From Euryarchaeota archaeon UBA438 (GTDB taxonomy: Archaea > Thermoplasmatota > Poseidoniia > Poseidoniales > Thalassarchaeaceae): a DNA stretch of 64,000 bases. How positions within the stretch are numbered: the first letter of the stretch is position 1; the number at the start of each line of letters is the position of its first letter. Location: positions 30,949 to 94,948 of the forward strand of contig DAQP01000043.1 in NCBI GenBank assembly GCA_002504435.1, read 5' to 3'. Below, one piece after another: positions 9,678-18,704 of the stretch. The notes under the pieces were generated by a model. The model ran no database searches. It was given only the letters and a program-made list of their open reading frames with translations, and was not told the DNA's origin. The translations under genes and the position numbers were made by a program.

Positions 9678-12600
9678 GGGACTATTGAGGCCTCCCTAGA
9701 TGGAACTTCCTCGAGCTGGTCTATCTCCTGGAGAACTGAGCTCAGTGCCATCTGGGCACTCTCCCTATGGGGCTCGCCGAGAACGTGGCTTGAGTATCTG
9801 GCCTCCTCGAAAATTCTGTCGAGAGACAACAATGCCTGCTCGCTTATTGGGAGTGCGTTTCTTATTGCTAGCTCGAACTCTCTGACTGTCTCGAAGTCTC
9901 TCCTCAGGAAACCTCTGCTCATCAGTATCTGGCAGAGTCCCTCATAGCAGTTGAATATAGCCTCCCTGACCTCATCCCCTGCTGCCAAGAGCTCTGCTGT
10001 GTAGCTGAACACCCCTGCTAGCTCATCGATAGCAGCCTGTTTCCTCCTCCTTAGCACAATTACGCCAGCCGCGGCTAGTCCGATTATCACAAGGATGGCT
10101 AGTGCGGTCATTGCAGGGCCCACCAATGATGCCCCCTGCTCCGGCTGATATTCTACATCGACAACGGCGAACTGTGAGAGTCGGGCAGCGTCAATGGGGT
10201 CGATAATATCGGAATCGGAACTGAACTCTACTGACAAGTCCCCCCAGAAGTCCCTGTCCCATAGGGGATGGTTCTCATGGAATGACTCGAACTGATATGT
10301 GAAGATGCCATTCTGATCTGTGACCCCTACCACAGTGAAATGTGTGCTACTCTCGTTGACTAGCCTAGCGGTAATCGAAACTCCTTCTATGGCCTCGGCC
10401 CTGTCCGTGGCAGTGACATTCACCTTTCCTGACATGGAGCTTTGGCCTATTTCTAGGAACAAAGAGTCTGGGAGGAACTCAAAGTTCACTGGGACCTTGA
10501 TTATCACCTCGAACTCAATCTCGCCCCCATTCAGGAACCTTGAGGAGTCGGGATCCACGACTATCGACATGCTGGCCACACCAGGAGGCATTGTTGAAAT
10601 TGCATTCGACTCAACCAGGAACTGCCCTGTTGTCTCATCCCATGTTATCTTCGTATTCGGCCTCAGAGATTCATCCCAGTATAGCGAGAGGTCCATCTCC
10701 TCCATGGTGTTGCCCTCCCCTCCGATCTCAATTATCCTGCCAAGAACCCTAATAGGTCTATTTCCATCGCTTCTGACGACCTCGTCCTCAAGGAATAGGA
10801 TCTCTATCTGAATGTCGGCTCTGGCATACACGGTTGCATTGATCGAGTTGGAAAGGTACAGCTGTTCGCCAGCGAAAACCAATGAGACGTCGTGTGAACC
10901 CCTTGAAATCAGGTAACCCAGTTCATGACTAATGCTGAATGTTCCATCTATGCTTGTAGTAATGGTGGAAACTTCTTCGCCATCTAGAAGGAAGGAAAGC
11001 ACCCTCCCCTCCAAACCCGGATTGCCGGTAGAGTCGGCATCGAATAGCCTACCACTTAGGTTCCATGCACCACCCCTAGTAACAACATTGTTCTCGACTT
11101 GCAGTGTCATTCCGGTGTGATATGCTATTGTCAGGTTTGCCTCTACGGATCCTTCGCGGTGATATCCCTGATTCGGAGCTATTACCGTGAGTGTGTGCTG
11201 ACCCACGTCTAGGAATTCGGACACTACCCAAGAATGGGACCAGGACCCGTCTTCATCCGTCGTAGTAGTGCCTATCAGAATTCCATCAATAAAGATCTGG
11301 AGCGAGTGGTTTCCAAGCCACCCATCCGGAAGGTTATCCTTGACGGAGCCCCTGAGTTGAAGTACGTCTCCAACAGCGACCGGAACTGGTTGTTCAACAC
11401 TCACCTCGACTGGACCGAAAACAGTGAAAATAGTGCTAGAGTTAGAGGCGATTACGAACTCCTCTCCACCAAATTCTATCCTAACGTTCCTTGGCCCGAG
11501 AGGCATGTCTGGGGGTACAGGGAAGAATAAGCTAAACGTGCCATTGTCAGACACAGATAGGGATGTTAGGAATTGGTCGTTCATGTAGACATCTAGATCT
11601 CGTCCGGGAAGTACCCTTCCAGCGCCATCAGTCAGCATTCCTTCTATGAGTAGCAGCTCGTTCCTGTCGACTTCCCCAGGAGGTGTCGTAAGAACGACCT
11701 GGGATGTCTGGGTCGCGTTGAATTCCTGTGTTATTGAGGATGGGAGATAGTATTCCGGATTCAGGGAGTCACCCTGGCCCATCGGGTCGACCCATGTGAA
11801 ACCGCCAAGGAAGTCGACGGTGAAGGTGTGGTCGCCATAGTCTGTATCAAGCGGTAAATCGTAAGTGATGCTCCAAATCCCAGTAGAGGAGTTCGAAATT
11901 GAAGTGTACAAAGGACCTACGTCGATTCCGTCTATGGAAAGATGGACGACACCTCCCTTTTCTTCGCCGTCCTCGATCAGGGGTGCACCATGCTCGTCTA
12001 GCAGGGTTCCAGTGAACGTGACTGACTCACCTGCGATTGCGGAGCCCGTAATTGAGGTCACATCGAGAACCGTTGGGGCGAGTATCACCACTCTTGTCCA
12101 TGTCTCATCGCCCAGTAGACCGGTGGTCCCATTGAAGCCAGCAAATGTGGCGGTAATTGTCATCGGGCCGGGAGCCCTATTGGAATCGGTCGGGATTACA
12201 GTAGTGACAATGCCGTCCTCGTTCGTAAGGCCGGACCATGCTGGTGCCCCATCTATGGAAATATCGACCTGGGCTCCTGAGACGAACTGTCCGGAGTTGT
12301 CAATCAATGACATGTTGAGTGTGATGTTGTCCCCTCTGACAGTTCTCTCATCAGGGTCCAAATCCGTTGGGGAAATTATGGAAAGCATTGAGAAACCTCT
12401 GCTGTCAAAGATTCCATCCTCGGAGCTGGCGCCATAGTAGTTGACGGACGGCGTGTATGAGGCGGTGATATTGTGCGTACCACGTGGGAAGGAAAGATCC
12501 AGGAAGATTCTGGCAGACCATGTGCCATTGGCATCTACGGTTCCACCAGTGACTGAGAACGAGTTAGTGTCCCCATCGATGGCGAAGTTTAGAGTTGGAT

Positions 12601-15600
12601 TCAGGGCATTTCCTGATCTGTCAACTATTCCACTTCCATTACTCGAAGTCAAAGTTCCACTAATGTCGAGGAACTCCCCTGCAGCTGGGTTGGAAGTAAT
12701 TGGGTCGAATGTAATGTTGGTTGGCGACCTGACTGTGATTGTGTTGATTATCGTGGACGATGGATGGAGTGTGTCTGAACCATTTGAACCATTGAACATC
12801 AGAACTATCGGAATCAAACCGAGAGGGTGCGAATGAGGGACTGAGAATGTGAAGTTGACGATACCTTGTCCATTTGTCGGTTGTTCGGGAGTTAGCCACG
12901 TATCGTGGAACAATGCGGAAACCGGCATGTCGGAAAGTTGCCTGTCCCCATCGCTAGATTCTACCAGCTTTGCTCCGAATGTTATGGATGTCCCCCTGTC
13001 TACTATTGTATTGAGGAGGGGGTTCCTTTCAGTGAACTGGGTGACGCCTCGAACCAGGATTGTTTCATTCCCAGAACCGGTAAGGTAGAACGGGGTACTG
13101 CCGTTTTCAACGCTTACTATGACAGTCTTGAGGCCGTTAGTCACGCCATCCCCCAGCGGATCAGTTGGCACCATTATCGAGAACGATCCGTTAGCTGCGG
13201 TGACATGTCCTGTGACCAGAGTCTCACTGGGGTCGTTCAGGAAAAAGACCTCCAGCGTCATGGGACCCGATACTGAGCGATTCTGGTCCACTCCATCTAG
13301 GACCTGCCCCTGCAGTTGGAAAAACTGCCCGGCGGTGACTTCGGGCAATGGAGCATTGTCAATTCTGATGCTACTCGCGACCTGCACGGTGAGGTTCACT
13401 GTGCTCTCATTCCCTATCCACCTGCCTGCATTGGGTGTGGTCAGACTATCAGTTAGGTCATCCGGTGCGTGTAGGCGGACATCATAGTACCCGGGCGGAG
13501 CGTCAGCAGGAATGGTCGGAGTGAACCTTGCGACGCCATCTGAACCCGTGACTGTGGAGTTGAGTACCTGCTGCAGGGGCCCTCCCCAATCGAAGTAAAT
13601 GTCGACGGTAGTGTTCTGCAGCCTGTCATTACTCTCCACATCGGTGACTGTGGCATTCGTCACCAATGTCTGGCCTGCAATCACGATCGACTGCAATGGC
13701 TCTGCCTCCACTACGTACTCGGTCTGTACGCCTGCTTGGAGCACCACTGCACCGGAAACAAGGTAGTAGGCACCACCCGTGGGGGGGTTCTTCTCGAAAT
13801 CAAGGATCAGTCTGAGGTCGTAGACACCAGCACCGACACCGCTAGGCATCTGGAATGTAATGTTGTACTCGCCGGTAGTGTTGTCTATCCACTGCTCCCC
13901 CAGTCTGTAGGTTACTGGTGGTGCTTCCAGGCCATCGGGAGTAGGTGGTTGGTCGGATGGCACCTCCATATTCACAATGATGGAAGAGTTGTTTCCTAGA
14001 ATCGTGCTGTTCAGATTGATGTCCCTGGCGAAACCAGAAATCCAAGATGATTGCCCTCTGGGAGTCCATTCCGAACCCAGTGTGAATGAGACGTCAGCCC
14101 TACCTTGGACTCTGACGGTATCTAACACGCTGTTGGGAAGAAGCCATGTGGAACCGCTATAATTCAGCTGCCACGGGTAGTCCCCCGCCTCCACATCTAT
14201 AGTGGGCCTCCATGTTACCATCACGCGCGGGAGCTCTGGGTCTGACTGATTCCATACCAACTCGCCGTTGAAGTCCAATGAGTAGTTCCCAACGAAGCTC
14301 GCAACGGAGTTTCCAGTATGGTCTGACAATGTCACTTCTACCTCGGAGTCTGACCCCACGGGAGCTGGATTCAGAATATAGCTGAAATTTACGTAACTCT
14401 TTACTCCGTGCTCATCGATTACCACAGACTCGTCTTTCGCGAAGAGGCCGTCCGCCTCAAACTGGTAACGAATCTCTACCAGACCAGCGGGAATGGGGAC
14501 CTCTGATGCAGAGAAGGACCAATTGACAGCAAATTGCCCGAGGGCCCCCGTCCAATCGGAGTCGTTAAGATACCATGAATTGAGAGTTGTAAAGGGGCCG
14601 TTGGCTGCGGATCTTCGCATCTGTAGTGTAAGGGTGCCATTGAGTGCCTCTGGGATGGTCGACCTACTCAGAACGGTGCCGTTGAGGTATATTGGCTGGT
14701 CGACCTCAAGGATGGTGTTGTTAGCCCCATGTCCCTCCAGGGTTACGGTAAGGTTGGGTGCTGGTGTTAGGTTTAGGTTGAATCCGACTGACTGGGGGCG
14801 TAAGTGATAGAGGGGGGTGCTTGCATTGTTGAGATCCTCCTCGTGCCAGCCTAGGAAATTCAAGGTTGCAGCTATCAGCCCCTCCTGTTCAGATTCGTCT
14901 ATTGGGACGGAGAATTCGTAATAGCCGCCAGCCCCGACGCTGGAGATTAGGCTAACTGGGCCATCAGCTGTGGTTGTGTAGTTGAGAACCACCTGTAGGC
15001 TATCTAGTTGAGTAATGTCATTGTAAGGCTCACTTGAGAGAGAGATCTCGCCTGTTACCGTAGTGTTCACTCCAATTCCTATCTTTGGCTCGTCCACCGG
15101 CTCTGGTTCAGTAATTGACATGTCTACATCGTCAGTGATGTTCATCCTCCAGGGGAAGGTAATCCCCTGTGAACCGACGTACCCATTCTCATAAGTTCGA
15201 AGAACCAGGGCGCCATATCCTGGATTAATGACCTCTTGGGGCTGCCCTGTTATGTTGAAGGAGCCATTCTCGTCCGTAATTGCTGTGCCAACGAAATGCT
15301 CCTCTAATGCAGCGGAACCGGGGACGTTCTCCGTCTGATTGGATCTTACCAAGTACATGTCAATGGTGATGTTCGCCACAGAGGTCTGATTTTCAGTGAA
15401 CCTCAGTATTCCATCCAGGGAAATATTGCCCGATGAAAGGTCCCTGTCGAACCAGATTGGACCCCAGCTCTCGTCCACTACCTCGACTGTAGACAGGGAT
15501 GGACATGCCTCGAAGGGGATCCAGCCGAGATCTGCGTTACCCAGATTGGAGTTTGTCTGGAGGTGCACCTCTACCCAGGTTGTGAAGTCCTTACCGTAGA

Positions 15601-18600
15601 CCTCGAAAGACGTACCAGTCCACTTCCCTCCAGAGAAACCCGTGACTTTACGGGCAGGGATTCCCGCGGACCTTAGCATCACGGCGAAAAGAGTGCTGAA
15701 CTGGTCACAGTCACCCTCAAACGAGTTGTTCAGAATCCAATAGGACAGGTCATCCTCGTCATCGAGAACCCCGACTTCGGTCCCGTTATGGTTTCTCAGG
15801 AAAGAGGTAGTCGAGTTACCATTAATGATGAAGTCCTGGATTGCGGACACCCTGTCCCAAGCGGAGAACGCCCCTGACTCATTGATTACTGTCATTGTTA
15901 TTGAGTTGACAAAGCTGGCGGCATTGCCCTTTGCCAGATATGAGCTTGGGAGGTCCGTCGCATAACTGCTATTGGAGAACTCTGTTGTATTTTCCCTAAT
16001 CGCCTGGGTGATCAGAACTTGCGGGGCGGTAACGAAGAGCGTGTCTATGGTTGCACCGTCCACTATTGCATCCCTGGTGAAATTCGAGAAGTTGAGGCCA
16101 GCATTAGCATCGGTCCATCCAGTATAGTTGACAGCGTTATGGGGTACGATAATTTCCTCGCCAGGGAAGATCAGTGCCCCTGACTCAAGTGATATCTCCC
16201 AGCCAAGGACCTCAGATCCATCCCAGAACTGCTGGTCGGCAACACCCTGTGTGGTCGAGAAACCCGGGAACATCTGCGTATTCCCAACGAGACTAGTGTT
16301 GACCCCCCAAGAAATCCCGGTATAGAAGTCATAGGTATGCCACCTCCAGTAATGCGTAATATTGGGGTCCACCCCCATTGAGGTGTTCATCGCCTCGAAG
16401 AACATCATGTTGGGGTCTATATCATCCGTCGGATCCCACGGATTTCCATCGGCGTTCAGACAATTAATGTCCCAAAACTCTGATGTGCACTCCTGTCCAT
16501 CGGGAACTCCCCCTCCATCGGTATCCGGATCCCTCCAGTCAGTGCCCGTAGAGTTCTCAATGGTGTCTGGTATCCCATCTCCATCGGTATCTACTGGATT
16601 TAGGTCATCGTTAGGATTATTCTGAGGGTTCGTTCCATCCAGATACTCCTGGAAATCAGTAACGCCCCCGTTGTCAGTGTCGGTTACATTCCACAGTGTG
16701 AAGTAGGTATCAGTAGTGCCGTTTCCACCCAAGTCGCCGAATGCAATCAAGCAAACTGTTGTATTCTCAAAGTAGTTGTTTAGACCGTCCCCATCTGAAT
16801 CCAGAAGGTTATCACATGGATTGCTAGGGTCGGTTAGATTGAGTATCTCATCTAGGTCATTCACCCCGTCCCCATCTGTGTCGGACATGTTCCAATCGGA
16901 AAGGAATCCAAAACTCCCAGTAGATTCCTCCCAATCGGCTAGCCCATCCCCATCAGTGTCGAAATAGTCATCGTCGCATATTGGATCGTTGGAGAAACCT
17001 AGGGATTGATCCCAGCACCAAGAGAAGTTGACGAATGTAACAGATGTGGCATCAGGTGGTTTGTCCGTGTCTATGCCCCTCAATGCATCGCCATTGATGG
17101 AAGTGAACCTAAATCCTGTGAGGCTGCCGTTTGTTGATGACACGTAGTATCCCATGGGTTCGCCATTCTGCCTCCAATCCTCGGGTGTCTGATCGAGTGC
17201 GGATGTATCATTTAACGTGAGAATCATGTTTGTGGCATCGAAGTCGACTATTGACAGATTCAGTGTTTGAAGCGAAGTGCAGGGGTCTGTTCCGTGAGAC
17301 GGGTCAAGCTCCGAGCCGTCACTAATCCCTCCGCCGTCAGTATCTGCAACATTCCAGAGGGTACATGTCATGTTTTCCTCCCAGTTGGGTATGCCGTCGT
17401 CATCGAAGTCACCGGAATCCTCAATCCTTGTTGGATCCGTCTCATTTTCATCCACAATGCCGTTCCCGTTGAGGTCCTCCTCTCCGTCGTCAAACTGGTC
17501 ATCATCCGTATTGTTGTCCCTTGGGTCGCTTGCCAGAGGGGGGTCCCCGTACTGGCCATTTACCTCCACACCATCACTAATTCCGTCACCATCGGTGTCA
17601 GGGGATGTTGGGTCGGTCAGCAGAACGAGTGCTTCGTAAGAGTCGTTGAGTCCGTCCCCATCAGTGTCGTTATTCTGGGGGTCTGTGGAAGTAATGCCGT
17701 CGACCTCTGCCGTGAAGATCAGGCACCCACCGGGTCCAAGTTGCAGTACTGGGTTGCAGGGGGATTCAGTAGCAGTCATGGCTAGTGGGCCTGGTCTGAA
17801 GTACTGTGTGGGCGGGGTAGTGGTTCCATTTCGGGTCCCCCAAGCTGGGTTAATGAACTCCTTCAGGTTCACTAGCCCGTCTCCATCAGGGTCCCCCGAT
17901 GCCCCATCTTGATTGGTGCGTGAAGTGGGGTCTAGCCCATTTGCAACTTCCCAACCGTCGGGCATGCCGTCGCCATCGGTATCCCAGCCATTTGGATCCT
18001 CATCGATGAGGCCGTCACCGTCATCGTCATCACTTGTGCAGTTCGCATCACCGTCACCGTCACCGTCGAAATTGTCGACCATCCCATCCTTGTCATCATC
18101 AAATGTGTTGAAGCAAATGTTTCCCCACGGATCCTCATCAGCTCCGTCGGAACCTAGCCCCTGTATGAGTTGCATGGCGCTTTCCTCGTCCCAGTTACTC
18201 ACGGGTACAGTGCCATTCCACCAAACGCCGTTGTCCAGCTCATTTGGGGTGTTTGGGTCATCCCAGTTCGCAGGTATGCCAAACATCAACTCATTCAGGT
18301 TTGAGAGTGAGTCTCCGTCTGGATCGCCCGTGGATCCGTTATCGCCTGTAGATGAGAGTGGATTCAGGCCGTACTGCCATTCCCACCCGTCAGGAAGACC
18401 GTCATTGTCCGTGTCCCAGTCCTGGGGCTGGGTATTGATGTAGAACTCGAGACCGTAAGATAGGCCATCTCCGTCCTGATCGGTTGAAGCCAGCGCCTCC
18501 CAAGCAGCGAACTCCAATGCCGAGTACGAAGAAAGGAGCATCAGGGCCGAGAAAATTATGGCTGACCTGCTCTTCCTGAGGCCGTCCTTGTCCAACCCTG

Positions 18601-18622
18601 TAGATTGACTAAATGAGTCCAT
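9668..18622 (-). CDS. Giant membrane-anchored surface protein: Ca-binding repeats, transglutaminase-like domain, Ig-like array, DUF4129-like tail
   Basis: About 2984 residues from the ATG at 18622 (an in-frame TTG at 18631 adds three). Residues about 18-45 are a signal segment. Residues 45-715 hold many DxDGDGxxD repeats of thrombospondin type 3 character, expected to bind Ca2+. Residues about 890-1045 form a transglutaminase-like domain (GDCDQFSTLFAVMLRSAGIP with C972; GWIPFEACPS). The usual catalytic His before WVEV is Thr (T1014) and the usual Asp is Glu (E1038). Roughly 1050-2820 is an array of Ig-like/carboxypeptidase-regulatory-like beta domains. A membrane helix lies near 2827-2855, followed by RRRK and a cytosolic domain with the ARYSSHVLGEPHRESA motif, like DUF4129. 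DUF4129 is known in transglutaminase-like membrane proteins (TgpA type). The role is probably cell-surface structure or adhesion; catalysis is doubtful. Confidence 0.88.
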   Translation of the reverse strand: MDSFSQSTGLDKDGLRKSRSAIIFSALMLLSSYSALEFAAWEALASTDQDGDGLSYGLEFYINTQPQDWDTDNDGLPDGWEWQYGLNPLSSTGDNGSTGDPDGDSLSNLNELMFGIPANWDDPNTPNELDNGVWWNGTVPVSNWDEESAMQLIQGLGSDGADEDPWGNICFNTFDDDKDGMVDNFDGDGDGDANCTSDDDDGDGLIDEDPNGWDTDGDGMPDGWEVANGLDPTSRTNQDGASGDPDGDGLVNLKEFINPAWGTRNGTTTPPTQYFRPGPLAMTATESPCNPVLQLGPGGCLIFTAEVDGITSTDPQNNDTDGDGLNDSYEALVLLTDPTSPDTDGDGISDGVEVNGQYGDPPLASDPRDNNTDDDQFDDGEEDLNGNGIVDENETDPTRIEDSGDFDDDGIPNWEENMTCTLWNVADTDGGGISDGSELDPSHGTDPCTSLQTLNLSIVDFDATNMILTLNDTSALDQTPEDWRQNGEPMGYYVSSTNGSLTGFRFTSINGDALRGIDTDKPPDATSVTFVNFSWCWDQSLGFSNDPICDDDYFDTDGDGLADWEESTGSFGFLSDWNMSDTDGDGVNDLDEILNLTDPSNPCDNLLDSDGDGLNNYFENTTVCLIAFGDLGGNGTTDTYFTLWNVTDTDNGGVTDFQEYLDGTNPQNNPNDDLNPVDTDGDGIPDTIENSTGTDWRDPDTDGGGVPDGQECTSEFWDINCLNADGNPWDPTDDIDPNMMFFEAMNTSMGVDPNITHYWRWHTYDFYTGISWGVNTSLVGNTQMFPGFSTTQGVADQQFWDGSEVLGWEISLESGALIFPGEEIIVPHNAVNYTGWTDANAGLNFSNFTRDAIVDGATIDTLFVTAPQVLITQAIRENTTEFSNSSYATDLPSSYLAKGNAASFVNSITMTVINESGAFSAWDRVSAIQDFIINGNSTTSFLRNHNGTEVGVLDDEDDLSYWILNNSFEGDCDQFSTLFAVMLRSAGIPARKVTGFSGGKWTGTSFEVYGKDFTTWVEVHLQTNSNLGNADLGWIPFEACPSLSTVEVVDESWGPIWFDRDLSSGNISLDGILRFTENQTSVANITIDMYLVRSNQTENVPGSAALEEHFVGTAITDENGSFNITGQPQEVINPGYGALVLRTYENGYVGSQGITFPWRMNITDDVDMSITEPEPVDEPKIGIGVNTTVTGEISLSSEPYNDITQLDSLQVVLNYTTTADGPVSLISSVGAGGYYEFSVPIDESEQEGLIAATLNFLGWHEEDLNNASTPLYHLRPQSVGFNLNLTPAPNLTVTLEGHGANNTILEVDQPIYLNGTVLSRSTIPEALNGTLTLQMRRSAANGPFTTLNSWYLNDSDWTGALGQFAVNWSFSASEVPIPAGLVEIRYQFEADGLFAKDESVVIDEHGVKSYVNFSYILNPAPVGSDSEVEVTLSDHTGNSVASFVGNYSLDFNGELVWNQSDPELPRVMVTWRPTIDVEAGDYPWQLNYSGSTWLLPNSVLDTVRVQGRADVSFTLGSEWTPRGQSSWISGFARDINLNSTILGNNSSIIVNMEVPSDQPPTPDGLEAPPVTYRLGEQWIDNTTGEYNITFQMPSGVGAGVYDLRLILDFEKNPPTGGAYYLVSGAVVLQAGVQTEYVVEAEPLQSIVIAGQTLVTNATVTDVESNDRLQNTTVDIYFDWGGPLQQVLNSTVTGSDGVARFTPTIPADAPPGYYDVRLHAPDDLTDSLTTPNAGRWIGNESTVNLTVQVASSIRIDNAPLPEVTAGQFFQLQGQVLDGVDQNRSVSGPMTLEVFFLNDPSETLVTGHVTAANGSFSIMVPTDPLGDGVTNGLKTVIVSVENGSTPFYLTGSGNETILVRGVTQFTERNPLLNTIVDRGTSITFGAKLVESSDGDRQLSDMPVSALFHDTWLTPEQPTNGQGIVNFTFSVPHSHPLGLIPIVLMFNGSNGSDTLHPSSTIINTITVRSPTNITFDPITSNPAAGEFLDISGTLTSSNGSGIVDRSGNALNPTLNFAIDGDTNSFSVTGGTVDANGTWSARIFLDLSFPRGTHNITASYTPSVNYYGASSEDGIFDSRGFSMLSIISPTDLDPDERTVRGDNITLNMSLIDNSGQFVSGAQVDISIDGAPAWSGLTNEDGIVTTVIPTDSNRAPGPMTITATFAGFNGTTGLLGDETWTRVVILAPTVLDVTSITGSAIAGESVTFTGTLLDEHGAPLIEDGEEKGGVVHLSIDGIDVGPLYTSISNSSTGIWSITYDLPLDTDYGDHTFTVDFLGGFTWVDPMGQGDSLNPEYYLPSSITQEFNATQTSQVVLTTPPGEVDRNELLLIEGMLTDGAGRVLPGRDLDVYMNDQFLTSLSVSDNGTFSLFFPVPPDMPLGPRNVRIEFGGEEFVIASNSSTIFTVFGPVEVSVEQPVPVAVGDVLQLRGSVKDNLPDGWLGNHSLQIFIDGILIGTTTTDEDGSWSHSWVVSEFLDVGQHTLTVIAPNQGYHREGSVEANLTIAYHTGMTLQVENNVVTRGGAWNLSGRLFDADSTGNPGLEGRVLSFLLDGEEVSTITTSIDGTFSISHELGYLISRGSHDVSLVFAGEQLYLSNSINATVYARADIQIEILFLEDEVVRSDGNRPIRVLGRIIEIGGEGNTMEEMDLSLYWDESLRPNTKITWDETTGQFLVESNAISTMPPGVASMSIVVDPDSSRFLNGGEIEFEVIIKVPVNFEFLPDSLFLEIGQSSMSGKVNVTATDRAEAIEGVSITARLVNESSTHFTVVGVTDQNGIFTYQFESFHENHPLWDRDFWGDLSVEFSSDSDIIDPIDAARLSQFAVVDVEYQPEQGASLVGPAMTALAILVIIGLAAAGVIVLRRRKQAAIDELAGVFSYTAELLAAGDEVREAIFNCYEGLCQILMSRGFLRRDFETVREFELAIRNALPISEQALLSLDRIFEEARYSSHVLGEPHRESAQMALSSVLQEIDQLEEVPSREASIVPQE
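16470..18490 (-). repeat. Calcium-binding DxDGDG repeat region (coding)
   Basis: Within the giant surface gene the sequence repeatedly encodes DTDGDG-type loops (for example DTDGDGISDGVE, DTDGDGVNDLDE, DTDGDGLADWEE). On the plus strand this appears as many copies of a CC(A/G)TC(A/C)CCATC(G/T)GT(A/G)TC-like word. The units are degenerate, separated by 25-60 residues of unrelated filler, and encode thrombospondin type 3-like Ca2+ loops. The repeated DNA could recombine or misassemble, but the frame is intact throughout. Confidence 0.75.
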
Positions 18623-18704
18623 GCTACGCAACCCCTTGTACTAGGGCGGAAAGTAGGGCACTTAAGAGGAATGGAGCGTCGTTCGGACAATGACTCGCTA
18701 CTAA

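Noticed and set aside
9700..18450. Many forward-strand open frames across the giant surface gene (for example around 11865-12437 and 17913-18443)
   Set aside because: They are antisense shadows: their Ser/Pro-rich repeats are the reverse reading of the DxDGDG and Thr-rich codons, with no initiation signals or family resemblance.
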